DNA of 64,000 nucleotides from Lamellibrachia satsuma (Eukaryota; Annelida; Polychaeta; Sabellida; Siboglinidae), in assembly GCA_033239005.1 (NCBI GenBank), contig BSQZ01000080.1, positions 2,106,501-2,170,500 of the forward strand. The letters are read 5' to 3'. This document shows, one piece after another, positions 46,690 through 57,310 of the stretch (the first letter of the stretch is position 1; every line of letters begins with the position of its first letter). The notes under the pieces are model-generated. The model was not told the origin of the DNA. It saw nothing but the letters and a program-made list of their open reading frames with translations, and did no database searches. A program made the translations under genes and the position numbers.

Positions 46690-46922
46690 GCCTCACTGAT
46701 AAACTGAAGACATTGGTACAGCTGTGTTATGTGGCCTCACTGATAAACTGAAGACATTGGTGCAGCTGTGGTATGTGGCCTCACTGATAAACTGAAGACA
46801 TTGGTGCAGCTGTGGTATGTAGCCTCACTGATAAACTGAAGACATTGATGCAGCTGTGGTATGTAGCCCACTACAGCTGTGTTATGTGGTCTCGCTGATA
46901 AACTGAAGACATTGGTGCAGCT
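46690..46922. repeat. 44-bp tandem repeat, 5 copies (copy A)
   Basis: The core tcactgataaactgaagaca recurs every 44 bases, starting 150 bp after the AlkD-like stop codon. One unit is shortened near 46867. The counterpart in copy B has 16 units. Confidence 0.95.
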
Positions 46923-48300
46923 GTGGTTTGTGATCCAAATATAAGATGGACTTTATTTCACTTGCACTGGTTATCACTGACGTCTGGTAGATCATTTGTT
47001 GAATTATACATAAACGATATATTTTATAGTAACTTTTACACGTGTTAATTAATATAATATAGACATTTGTATAATGTTTAGTGGCACACTCGCACCAGGC
47101 CCCCACAAAAACCAATCATAACCCATTTGATTAGCCTTTTCTAAAGAATCTCTTCGCTCCCCTTGACTCGGGCTCCGACTTCTGTTCAACTTCTGTGCTA
47201 CAGTTGTGAATTTGAGTCTACCTCAAAGTGATGTAAGACTTAGAAGGTGACGAAAACGTAAGAAAATACGAACGCGAAGTTTGTGTACAATCATATCTGA
47301 CTATTCACTTGATTACATCTATATAACTGTTGGTAATTAATGTGGTGGAAAATATTTGGATATCACTTTTGTGTTGAGGAAAATGTTACACTGTATTTTT
47401 CTGGTATGTCATTGTACGCTGTATTTTCTTGTTTGTCATCTACGCTGTGTGTGCGCATGCGTGGGTGTGTTTGTCTAACGTCGTCGACAACACTGTGAAT
47501 GTTTATGCACAAACATAGTTGAATAAACATTATGGTATGGCGTTATCTCCATATCACGCGCCTCGATCTTCGCATTTTATGCCCTCGGTAAGGGCCCCCC
47601 CACAAAAAGTTTGTACTGGTTCCCCCACATTGTTAATGCGGCACTGTTTGGTACAGCCAAAGTATGCATTTATGCGAAGCACAGGAATAATATTAATTTT
47701 AATATTTTACCAGGGTTAATATATAACACAAGTTTTTGCATTCCACTCGGTTAAATAAATGTGTTCGCCTCACTGAAGCAATGAGGTATTACGTTATATT
47801 AATTTCTAGTTATCAATGAAATTAAATACGTCAACAACAGATGATTACAACTTGGTTCGATAAGTAAGACACCAAAGAAGGCAAGGCATTACTTGATGAA
47901 ATTATGAAGATCGAACGTTCTACCATTAATAGTTTTGCATTTTCTTGAGTTGAGTCTTCTTTCTTATTATAGTCGTCAGTGTTTGCTCCACGAATTCAAA
48001 ATAAGCACAATAATTCAACGAATGCTGGAGCAAATAAGACTAGACATGAGTTTACACAGCTTGTTCAAGCGCACGCAGCACGGGAATCGTTGGTGAGAAG
48101 CAGGGCTGGCTGGCAGTCCTCCTTCGGGGGTTCTTAGAAGTAAAAAGATAACTGTTATTACATTCGGGTATAAATTACGAAGATATTAACTCTTTCTTTG
48201 TTGAAACTGTGAATCATATTTTGGATATTGCTGTGCGGGCGGGCGTGCGTGTGGAGTGAGCCGTCGAACGACGGATTTCGTCCGGAGTCGGTTGTGCGTT
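46923..48300. other. Duplicated non-coding sequence (copy A)
   Basis: AT-rich sequence shared with 52866-54500. It contains a single degenerate pair of the 27-bp motif ggtatgtcattgtacgctgt at about 47402-47445, where copy B has about 11 units. No gene recognised. Confidence 0.55.
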
Positions 48301-48640
48301 CTATGGTGACTAGGCTGTCAGGTCCCGGCGGAGGTTGACCGTTCTCTGGTGACTAGGCTGTCAGGTCCCGGCGGAGGTTGACCGTTCTCTGGTGACTAGG
48401 CTGTCAGGTCCCGGCGGAGGTTGACCGTTCTCTGGTTACTAGGCTGTCAGGTCCCGGCGGAGGTTGACCGTTCTCTGGTGACTAGGCTGTCAGGTCCCGG
48501 CGGAGGTTGACCGTTCTCTGGTGACTAGGCTGTCAGGTCCCGGCGGAGGTTGACCGTTCTCTAGTGACTAGGCTGTCAGGTCCCAGCGGAGGTTGACCGT
48601 TCTCTGGTGACTAGGCTGTCAGGTCCCGGCGGACCATTCT
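48296..48640. repeat. 43-bp minisatellite, 8 copies (copy A)
   Basis: The core gtgactaggctgtcaggtcc plus cggcggaggttgaccgttctctg is repeated every 43 bases from 48304. In copy B the same place (about 54505-54545) has one unit only. Confidence 0.96.
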
Positions 48641-49730
48641 CCCGTGTGTAAAATACTGATCTATGGCCTGCTGTCTATTGGGGCTTCTCACGCGGCATGC
48701 GGACCACGTGTCCAAACAGACTCCACCGAGCTTTGATGACGCACACAATTAGAAGGTCCTACACGCACATTTGCGATAGAGATGTTGATGACATGTCTCG
48801 GCTGACGATGAGTGGAGGGTTTCAACCCGACCCTCTCCGCTGACCCAGTGTCAGCCCCACTGGGTCAGCCCCACGTGCCGACGTTGTATGCATGAACAGG
48901 GGTTATAAAAACATTGTCTTCGGAAACAGGTGGCAGAGACCCCAGTTTGAGTGTCACCCGCTAGTTCACTTCAGCGCGGTTGTTTCTTCTCTGAATGTTG
49001 GTACGTTCTCTTTTTGGATTCGTTGATGTTAACATGTAATTTTGACTGACAACCAGGAACGATTCGCTGGCACGGCTGATGAAGTCAACGTCGTCGGCAT
49101 ATGCTGTTTATTGTCCCTATGACATATCGGAGTCTTATCGAGGGAGTTGTCTCTGAGAACACGAGGGGCGGCTTCCAAGTAGATCACGAAGAATACAGGC
49201 TACCTTGTGGTGTGCCAGTAGTGGTCGTGAATGTTGGACACTGACTCGTTTAAAGTTTGGTTCCAGCGTACATTGTGTCTTCAGTGCGTAGTCAGACGAG
49301 TCACGGCTTCGATTCGCCGAGGGTCGGCCCAAGAACTACCATTAGGTGTCTCGCCTAATGGTGTCAAACGCAAGACACGTGTCGACACCTATGGTACCTA
49401 CGCCGATACACATGTCGACACATGTGGTACCTACGCCGAGACACGTGTCGACACCTATGGTACCTACGCCGAGACACGTGTTGACACCTATAGTACCTAT
49501 GCCGAGATTTGAAAACGTTGCGTTCTAGCATTAAGACGTTCGCAGTGCTGCAGCCATATCGAAATCCGCTTTGTCCTTGTGAGAGGAAGGCGTCGACTTT
49601 GTCGGCTAAAACACTAAACTACAATAATTCTTAGTGCATTTAGCAGCACTTGTCTGGAACGGCATGTCATTGCACCTACTGATTTTCCAGCAGGATCAAA
49701 ATCCCATAACCTAGGCGTGAGAGTGTTTGC
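48640..49730 (-). pseudogene. Reverse-strand non-LTR retrotransposon fragment (copy A)
   Basis: On the reverse strand, from right to left, mutated frames give DKVDAFLSQGQSGFRYGCST (about 49600), a GTPQGSL-like piece (about 49210), AYADDVDFIS with YADD at 49090-49101, and ARWSLFGHVVRMPREKPQ (about 48730-48680). These are RT motifs 2, B and C plus the C-terminal LFGHV-x-RMP segment common in several non-LTR families. Stops and frameshifts are frequent. The same fragment is present in copy B, so the insertion predates the segmental duplication. Confidence 0.7.
49378..49508. repeat. 33-bp tandem repeat, 4 copies (copy A)
   Basis: The core gtcgacacctatggtaccta plus cgccgagacac recurs every 33 bases inside the retrotransposon fragment. 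Copy B has one unit at about 55228-55262. Confidence 0.95.
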
Positions 49731-49737
49731 TCTTCAG

Positions 49738-49910
49738 TCACTGCCCGGTGGAAGAGCTGCAGTATTTCGCCATAGATGTAGCCAAGTCGAACGCTACTGT
49801 TCTGTGTGGGACGTCAGACTCTCAATGCTTTGAAGCAGCACAGTTTGTTGGTGCAGAGCTTGTCGCGTCAAAGAGTTGGTGGGACACGGTCGATGCAATC
49901 GCTTCTAATG
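49738..49910 (+). CDS. AlkD-like protein, middle exon (displaced)
   Basis: After the acceptor tgctcttcag, the frame gives HCPVEELQYFAIDVAKSNAT, then FVGAELVASKSWWDTVDAIASN, ending in one base before GTGAGT, a consensus donor. The pattern [ER]E-x-QY-x-A-[IL]-D followed by KSWWDTVD-x-IAS is the central signature of the DNA_alkylation family. The W-x-x-x-D within WWDTVD corresponds to conserved catalytic-cleft residues of AlkD (known for the family; exact equivalence is inferred). This exon should precede the exon at 44448 but lies 5 kb downstream of it and 3 kb downstream of C-terminal exon A. The first 15-20 bases also occur at the end of segmental copy B (about 55545-55562), where the rest of the exon is missing. 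Confidence 0.72.
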
Positions 49911-50156
49911 GTGAGTCTTATTATACAAGAGAAGATGGTTCTGAGAAGTATTTGAACCAAATCTTCATTATGCCAATAATTTTGGTTTATCGATGTTTTA
50001 TTCCAAACAGTAGGTGTGTACTTATGCTTGTGTGTATTTATTATTGTGTGTAATTAATTATATGTATATATATATGTATATATAATTATATAAAAATATA
50101 CATACACAGTTTCCAGTGATTTTTTGTTATCATACTTTACACATCTTACATTATAA
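49911..50156. other. Intron start with AT-rich low-complexity stretch
   Basis: A consensus donor (gtgagt) at 49911 is followed by a TA/GTATA-rich stretch at about 50050-50105. No exon recognised. Confidence 0.5.
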
Positions 50157-50375
50157 ACCAGCTAGGGTCAGCCCTCCAACCAGCTACGGTCAACCCTTCA
50201 ACCAACTAGGGTCAGCCCTCCAACCAGCTAGGGTCAGCCCTCCAACCAACTAGGGTCAGCCCTCCAACCAGCTAGGGTCAGCCCTCCAACCAGCTAGGGT
50301 CAACCCTCCAACCAGCTAGTGTCAACCCTCCAACCAGCTAGGGTCAGCCCTCCAACCAGTTTGGGTCAGACCTCC
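50157..50375. repeat. Minisatellite, 22-bp unit, about 10 copies
   Basis: The core ccagctagggtcagccctcc is repeated every 22 bases, with gtcaaccc and caacta variants. Confidence 0.95.
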
Positions 50376-50489
50376 ATCAACGAATCTTGGAAAATTCTCT
50401 TTAATTTTTCCATATACAGCTGTACCTATTCATTTTTTTTCATTAAATTCTTTAATTTAATTCTTAACATTATTTGTACACATATAGAA

Positions 50490-50880
50490 TTTCCTATGTA
50501 GTACATTACCACGGGCGTACAATTGGCGACACTGACGCATTATATCTTTGTCATCCTTAGAGTCACTGCATAAAATATAACCCAGGTATTTGACACTTTT
50601 CACTTCTTTAATGTCCTCTCCATGTAACTTAAATGCAAGGTAACATACATTTTATATGCTTTCCTCTACTTATGAGTATTGCACATTTCTTATGATTAAA
50701 TTTAATATCATGATTTAGGCCATAAGTTTCACAAACAGATAACAGCTCCCTCAAACCTACACTAGAAGGGGAAAATACAACCAGATCATCGGCATACATG
50801 AGATGGTTTATATTCATATCATCAATAAAACAGCCAGCGCGACATTTTGTTAGTGCAGCACCTATGTTTAACTTTCAGAC
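50490..50880 (-). pseudogene. Reverse-strand reverse transcriptase fragment
   Basis: From right to left the reverse strand encodes INHLMYADDLVVFSPS (YADD at about 50786-50800), GLRELLSVCETYGL, FNHKKCAILIS and then, after a shift near 50650, LHGEDIKEVKSVKYLGYIL. These are RT motif C, the thumb-proximal KC motif and the YLGYIL motif of non-LTR elements. Only this core remains. It lies in what would be an intron of the AlkD-like gene. Confidence 0.75.
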
Positions 50881-51173
50881 TTTTGTGCTTCTGTCCTGCT
50901 GCCTTTTATTTACTGTTGTTCTCACCCATCATTTACTAGAATAGTTCTCATTCCAAAGTATACTCTTGATCCAAAAAGATGATAAAGTGTGATTACAAAA
51001 TTATTTAAAAAAAGGTTAGGTTACGTCAGGCCAATAGTGCAAATGCTTCTTATTCTTAATGGAATTAGTGATATCCTGTAATTCACTGATGGAGACGCAA
51101 TGATATCGTAGTAGTTTTACTGTCAAATTCTGCCCATTTTTAGGAGCAAGTCGGTCCCCAGATTCATGTGTTG

Positions 51174-51874
51174 TTCCTTCAGGTACTGCTTGCTGTGTTG
51201 TTCCTTCAGGTACTGCTTGCTGTGTTGTTCCTTCAGGTACTTCTTGCTGTGTTGTTCCTTCAGGTACTTCTTGCTGTGTTGTTCCTTCAGGTACTGCTTG
51301 TTGTGTTGTTCCTTCAGGTACTGCTTGCTGTGTTGTTCCTTCAGGTACTGCTTGCTGTGTTGTTCCTTCAGGTACTGCTTTCTGTGTTGTTCCTTCAGGT
51401 ACTGCTTGCTGTGTTGTTCCTTCAGGTACTGCTTGCTGTGTTGTTCCTTCAGGTACTGCTTGCTGTGTTGTTCCTTCAGGTACTGCTTGCTGTGTTGTTC
51501 CTTCAGGTACTGCTTGCTGTGTTGTTCCTTCAGGTACTGCTTGCTGTGTTGTTCCTTCAGGTACTGCTTGCTGTGTTGTTCCTTCAGGTACTGCTTGCTG
51601 TGTTGTTCCTTCAGGTACTGCTTGCTGTGTTGTTCCTTCAGGTACTGCTTGCTGTGTTGTTCCTTCAGGTACTGCTTTCTGTGTTGTTCCTTCAGGTACT
51701 GCTTGCTGTGTTGTTCCTTCAGGTACTGATTGCTGTGTTGTACTTCAGGTACTGCTTGCTGTGTTGTTCCTTCAGGTACTGCTTGCTGTGTTGTTCCTTC
51801 AGGTACTGCTTGCTGTGTTGTTCCTTCAGGTACTGCTTGCTGTGTTGTTCCTTCAGGTACTGCTTGCTGTGTTG
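51174..51874 (+). repeat. Amplified 3' splice site: 27-bp minisatellite, 26 copies (copy B)
   Basis: The unit is the same as in 45523-46386: ttccttcag then gtactgcttgctgtgttg. The 701 bp correspond to 26 units minus one base; the one-base deletion is near 51742 (tgtacttcag). A gat variant creates a TGA at 51727-51729. The sequence left of the array differs from that left of copy A, so the segmental duplication begins within or at the array. The five acceptors after these lesions (AG ending at 51748, 51775, 51802, 51829 and 51856) are all in frame with the following exon. Confidence 0.93.
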
Positions 51875-52016
51875 TGACGAGCGCGAGTTCTTTATCGAGA
51901 AGGCCATTGGTTGGGCATTGCGTCAGTACTTCCGACACAACCCAGATAATGTCAAGAGATTTGTCACAGAAAACAAGCAGAGACTGAGTGTCAAGGAGGC
52001 TTTGAAACATGCATAG
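51857..52016 (+). CDS. AlkD-like protein, C-terminal exon (copy B)
   Basis: This exon encodes the same family signature as copy A: YCLLCCDEREFF, IEKAIGWALRQYFRHN, VKRFVTENK and SVKEALKHA. It differs by a D to N change in PDN, an H to Q change in NKQ, and an in-frame loss of three residues (AKL) just before SVKEAL, by deletion of nine bases next to a short direct repeat (actg). The usual family ending LS-x-L-S suggests copy A keeps the ancestral form. Upstream on this side lies only the middle exon at 49738. No counterpart of the late exon (44448-44529) was seen between them, so this copy looks incomplete. Confidence 0.75.
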
Positions 52017-52167
52017 AACGAATTAAGAGTTTAGATAAGAAAGCTGTCTGCCACATTTTCGATTTACAAATGGACAACACGTGACATTCAGGTGTGCTAC
52101 AGATGCCACGTTAAAGGCAGTGTCACTGTTAGGATTCATTTATCCCAGTTCAGTCTTGAACAAGCGT

Positions 52168-52868
52168 GGCCTCACTGATAAACTGAAGACATTGATACAG
52201 CTGTGGTATGTGGTCTCACTGATAAACTGAAGACATTGGTGCAGCTGTGGTATGTGGTCTCACTGATAAACTGAAGACATTGATACAGCTGTGGTATGTG
52301 GTCTCACTGATAAACTGAAGACATTGATACAGCTGTGGTATGTGGTCTCACTGATAAACTGAAGACATTGGTGCAGCTGTGGTATGTGGTCTCACTGATA
52401 AACTGAAGACATTGATACAGCTGTGGTATGTGGTCTCACTGATAAACTGAAGACATTGATACAGCTGTGGTATGTGGTCTCACTGATAAACTGAAGACAT
52501 TGGTGCAGCTGTGGTATGTGGTCTCACTGATAAACTGAAGACATTGATACAGCTGTGGTATGTGGTCTCACTGATAAACTGAAGACATTGATACAGCTGT
52601 GGTATGTGGTCTCACTGATAAACTGAAGACATTGGTGCAGCTGTGGTATGTGGTCTCACTGATAAACTGAAGACATTGATACAGCTGTGGTATGTGGTCT
52701 CACTGATAAACTGAAGACATTGGTGCAGCTGTGGTATGTGGTCTCACTGATAAACTGAAGACATTGATACAGCTGTGGTATGTGGTCTCACTGATAAACT
52801 GAAGACATTGATACAGCTGTGTTATGTGGTCTCGCTGATAAACTGAAGACATTGGTGCAGCTGTGGTT
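52168..52868. repeat. 44-bp minisatellite, 16 copies (copy B)
   Basis: The core tcactgataaactgaagaca recurs every 44 bases from 52172 to 52832. Units carry either attggtgcag or attgatacag. These two kinds tend to form a repeated three-unit pattern (two atacag, one gtgcag), hinting at 132-bp block amplification. Confidence 0.97.
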
Positions 52869-53352
52869 TGTGATCCAAATATAAGATGGACTTTATTTCA
52901 CTTGCACTGGTTATCAATGACGTCTGGTAGATCATTTGTTGAAATATACATAAACGATATATTTTATAGTAACTTTTACACGTGTTAATTAATATAATAT
53001 AGACATTTGTATAATGTTTAGTGGCACACTCGCACTAGGCCCCCACAAAAACCAATCATAACCCATTTGATTAGCCTTTTCTAAAGATTCTCTTCGCTCC
53101 CCTTGACTCGGGCTCCGACTTCTGTTCAACTTCTGTGCTACAGTTGTGAATTTGAGTCTACCTCAAAGTGATGTAGGACTTAGAAGGTGACGAAAACGTA
53201 AGAAAATACGGACACGAAGTTTGTGTACAATCATATCTGACTATTCACATGATTACATCTATATAACTGTTGGTAATTAATGTGGTGGAAAATATTTGGA
53301 TATCACTTTTGTGTTGAGGAAAATGTTACACTGTATTTTCTTGTATTATTTT
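52869..53352. other. Duplicated non-coding sequence (copy B)
   Basis: Matches 46920-47400. No gene recognised. Confidence 0.5.
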
Positions 53353-53640
53353 TCTGGTATGTCACTGTACGCTGTATTTTCTGGTATGTCACTGTACGCT
53401 GTATTTTCTGGTATGTCATTGTACGCTGTATTTTCTGGTATGTCACTGTACGCTGTATTTTCTGGTATGTCACTGTACGCTGTATTTTCTGGTATGTCAC
53501 TGTACGCTGTATTTTCTGGTATGTCACTGTACGCTGTATTTTCTGGTATGTCAATGTACGCTGTATTTCCTTGTTTGCCACTGTACGCTGTATTTTCTTG
53601 TTTGTCATTGTACGCTGTATTTTCTTGTTTGTCATCTACG
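53353..53640. repeat. 27-bp minisatellite, about 11 copies (copy B)
   Basis: The core ggtatgtcactgtacgctgt plus attttct recurs every 27 bases. The last three units have cttgttt in place of ctggtat. Frames on both strands are repeat-driven. The copy A locus has only one to two units. Confidence 0.96.
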
Positions 53641-54359
53641 CTGTGTGTGCACGCATGCGTGCGTGTGTTTGTATGCCGTCGTCGACAACACTGTGAATGT
53701 TTATGCTCAAACATAGTTGAATAAACATTATGGTATGGCGTTACCTCCATAGACAATATCACGCGCCTCGATCTTCGTATTTTACGCCCTCGGTAAGGGC
53801 CCCCCACAACAAGTTTGTATCGGTCCCCCACATTGTTAATGCGGCACTGTTTGGTACAGCCAAAGTATGCATTTATGCGAAGCACAGGAATAATATTATT
53901 TTTATATTTTACCAGGGTTAATATATAACGTAAGTTTTTGCATTCCACTCGGTTAAATAAATGAGTTCGCCTCACTTAAGCAATGAGGTATTATGTTATA
54001 TTAATTTCTAGTTATCAATGAAATTAAATACGTTAACAACAGATGATTGCAACTTGGTTCGATAAGTAAGACACCAAAGAAGACAAGGCATTACTTGATG
54101 AAATTATGAAGATCGAACGTTCTACCATTAATAGTTTTGCATTTTCTTGAGTTGAGCCTTCTTTCTTATTATAGTCGTCAGTGTTTGCTCCACGAATTCA
54201 AAATAAGCAGAGTAATTCAACCAATGCTGGAGCAAATAAGACTAGACATGAGTTTACACAGCTTGTTCAAGCGCACGCAGCACGGGAATCGTTGGTGAGA
54301 AGCAGGGCTGGCTGGCAGTCCTCCTTCGGGGGTTCTTAGATGTAAAAAGATAACTGTTA

Positions 54360-55900
54360 TTACATTCGGGTATAAATTACGAAGATATGAAGTCTTTTTT
54401 TATTGAAATTGTGAATCATATTTTGGATATTGCTGTGCGTGCGGGCGTGCGTGTGGAGTGAGCCGTCGAACGACGGATTTCGTCCGGAGTCGGTTGTGCG
54501 TTCTATGGTGGCTAGGCTGTCAGGTCCCGGCGGAGGTTGACCATTCTCCCGTGTGTAAAATATTGATCTATGGCCTGCTGTCCATTGGGGCTTCTCACGC
54601 GGCATGCGGACCACGTGTCCAAACAGACTCCACCGAGCTTTGATGACGCACACAATTAGAAGGTCCTACACGCACATTTGCGATAGAGCTGCTGAAGACA
54701 TGTCTCGGCTGACGATGATGGAGGGTTTCACGTGCCCACGTTGTATGCATGAACAGGGATTATAAAAGCATCGTCTTCGGGAAAAGGTGGCAGAGACCCC
54801 AGTTTGAGTGTCACCCGTTAGTTCACTTCAGCACGGTTGTTTCTTCTATGAATGTTGGTACGTTCTCTTTTTGGATTCGTTGATGTTAACATGTCATTTT
54901 GACAGACAACCAGGAACGATTCGCTGGCACTGCTGATGAAGTCAACGTCGTCGGCATATGCCGTTTACTGTCCCTATGACATATCGGAGTCTTATCGAGG
55001 GAGTTGTCTCTGAGATCACGAGGGGCGGCTTCCAAGTAGATCACGAAGAATACAGGCTAACTTGTGGTGTGCCAATAGTGGTCATGAATGTTGGACACTG
55101 ACCCGTTTAAAGTTTGGTTCCAGCGTTGTGTCTTCAGTGCGTAGTCAGACGAGTCACAGCTTCGATTCGCCGAGGGTCGGCCCAAGAACTACCATTAGGT
55201 GTCTCGCCTAATGGTGTCAAACGCAAGACACATGTCGACACTTATGGTACCTATGCCGAGATTTGAAAACGTTGCGTTCTTGCGTTACGACGTTCGCAGT
55301 GCTGCAGCCATATCGAAATCCGCTTTGTTCTTGTGAGAGGAAGGCGTCGACTTTGTCGGCTAAAACACTACACTACACTATACTACACTACACTACACTA
55401 CACTACACTACACTACACTACACTACACTAATTCTTAGTGCATTAAGAAGCACTGGTCTAGAACGGCATGTCATTGCACCTACTTGCTTTCCAGCAGGAT
55501 CAAAATCCCATAACCTAGACGTGATAGTGAAATTTGCTCTTCAGTCACTGCCCGGTAGAAGACGTCTGCTGTTGGTCTCGCAAGTGCTGCGGATTCACAT
55601 TAAATTGCTCAGTAACTCGTCACTGCCACCAGCTCGATTGTTATTATTAAAGCGTTTCATTGAGCGTTCTGTGTCGGTGATATTCCAGAGAATGAGCTTC
55701 ACAAACGAAAGTTGGAATTCCATGACCTACTTGGAACTGGTCGCGGAAAAAGTCGATCACACGCTTTCCACGTTCCACTTGGTTTACAACTGTTCTTCCT
55801 TGGTCGTCACAGATTATGGGTTGCTTGTATGGGCACCAGGAGAAAAACCGTGGAAGAAGAAATGAAGCTGGCTGGGAAGACGTTGAATGAACTCAGCTGG
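54360..55900 (-). pseudogene. Reverse-strand non-LTR retrotransposon fragment (copy B)
   Basis: Same fragment as in copy A, with YADD at 54948-54959 and ARWSLFGHVVRMPREKPQ at about 54630-54580. Here the sequence continues past 55562, where copy A has switched to the AlkD middle exon. Reverse-strand frames remain weakly RT-like there, so the original insertion may extend further right. Confidence 0.6.
55365..55432. repeat. CTACA pentanucleotide microsatellite (copy B only)
   Basis: About 13 units of ctaca/actac. In copy A the same position (about 49610-49630) has only aaactacaat. Confidence 0.95.
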
Positions 55901-55972
55901 TTCGCCCAAGACCGGGCTGGTTGGAGGAGATTGGTTGGCGTCTCAAGTTCTACTGGGAACGAAGAGGACTGA
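55740..55972 (+). pseudogene. Forward-strand retrotransposon C-terminal remnant
   Basis: The forward frame reads MGTRRKTVEEEMKLAGKT, then LNELSWFAQDRAGWRRLVG and SSSTGNEED before a stop. The T-V-E-x-[ED] ... W-x-x-[AL]-AQDR-x-x-WR-x-LV motif is the familiar last segment of several LINE ORF2 proteins. No RT domain is in frame upstream. The strand is opposite to that of the neighbouring fragment. Confidence 0.6.
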
Positions 55973-56569
55973 CTGAGTGAGTGCCCGGTTTGTGATTATA
56001 TATAACTCCGACAGAAGTGAAAGCGTCGTCACAGAGGGTCATGCATGCGTTAACCCTGCCCTGCCCTTCCCAACGCACAACTGCCACCATTGGCTGGGGG
56101 GGGGGAGCGCTACCACCCCTTAAATACGCACATGGGTCCAGTCTGACATACGCATATTCCTGTGCTTTACTTCGGATGATAATGTTGTCGATGTGTATGT
56201 TCTTGGTTCAGCGCGTTGCGTGTTTCGGTGTGTGGTGTTACATGTCTATTCGGAAGTAGTCTTCTTTTCACGATACATTCGATATATATCAGGACAAAGA
56301 GACCCACTAGACGTGCCCACCAAGCATATGGTGGACACCAGCTGGTCAGAGAAGAAGAGGACGACCGAGAATGAGCTGGTGCCAGACGCCTACCGCGATC
56401 GACAGCTGGTCAACAGAAGATGGAGCGACGTCAGGATGCTGGCTGCTGATCTGTCCTAGTGGAACGTTTTGACTGCCGCACGGGTCTCTAGACGCGGGAG
56501 TCGCTAAGTCCCGACAAACAGCTTGCCAGGTTGATCTGCTATGTGGTGTGGTACGCAGTACAGAGGTAC
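55973..56569. other. No recognised gene; short G run
   Basis: Contains a run of ten or more g near 56097-56107. A forward frame ending at 56459 (polar, ending MLAADLS) is uncharacterised. Confidence 0.4.
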
Positions 56570-56612
56570 ACACGCACGAACGCATGCATGCACGCACGCA
56601 CGCACGCACGGG
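56570..56612. repeat. ACGC tetranucleotide tract
   Basis: Repeated acgc/gcat units, longest as acgcacgcacgcacgcacg. Confidence 0.9.
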
Positions 56613-56832
56613 CATACATAGGCCAATTCAAGTGTCAGTAGTAGATTGTGTGGGCTTTCAAAGGTTACCAACTTTATTATTATCTGTCAGACATATAAGT
56701 AGTTTAAAAATTAATAGCACTATATATGTTAGAAAAATACATATCTATATCATCATCTTCATTCTAGACCACATTGCATGCAATGCGTGTTGGCAATAGG
56801 CCTAATTGCTAAATATTCAACAGCGTGTGTGT

Positions 56833-57178
56833 GTAACTGCAACATGCCTCTTTGCAATGTTTTTTCAAAAACATCACATTGTACTTGCAATACTATGAAC
56901 ATAGGAGCATCGTATAAATAACTGCAACATGCCTCTTTGCTATGTTTTCTCAAAAACATCACGTTGTACTTGCAATACTATGAACATAGGAGCATCGTAT
57001 AAATAACTGCAACATGCCTCTTTGCTATGTTTTCTCAGAAGCATCACGTTGTACTTGCAATACTATGAACATAGGAGCATCGTATAAATAACTGCAACAT
57101 GCCTCTTTGCTATGTTTTCTCAAAAGCATCACATTGTACTTGCAATACTATGAACATAGGAGCATCGTATAAATAACA
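56833..57178. repeat. Tandem repeat, 85-bp unit, 4 copies
   Basis: The string gtacttgcaatactatgaac recurs every 85 bases from 56881. Copies are highly similar and end shortly before the RTE insertion. Confidence 0.96.
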
Positions 57179-57301
57179 ATCATAGGTACACATTTCAATG
57201 TTGGTATCGTGCGAGGTGGAACAGTCCCAGCCAGCACTTTTACGTGGCAACCACGTGGCAGCTACGTGGCGATGTCGTTGCGACAACGTTAGGAAATAAT
57301 G

Positions 57302-57310
57302 ACATTTTTA

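Larger units (their letters stand above)
46387..49752. repeat. Segmental duplication, copy A
   Basis: From the end of the 27-bp array to the beginning of the middle AlkD exon, this segment matches 51875-55562 base for base over long stretches, at about 95-97% identity by eye. It carries the C-terminal exon, a 44-bp array, non-coding sequence, and a reverse-strand retrotransposon fragment. Similarity stops near 49752, just after gcccggtggaag. Confidence 0.9.
51875..55562. repeat. Segmental duplication, copy B
   Basis: Counterpart of 46387-49752 in direct orientation. Besides point differences, the copies differ mainly in tandem arrays (44-bp, 27-bp, 43-bp, 33-bp and 5-bp motifs) and in an insert of about 50 bp near 48815-48868 present only in copy A. 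Confidence 0.9.

Noticed and set aside
53346..53975. Reverse-strand 209-codon frame in copy B
   Set aside because: Half of it is the 27-bp array, and the rest has no known motif. Copy A does not keep a matching frame of that length, because it lacks the expanded array.
56193..56459. Forward frame ending RRWSDVRMLAADLS as a gene
   Set aside because: It resembles retrotransposon-tail composition only vaguely. There is no second motif and no splice support, and it lies between transposon remnants.
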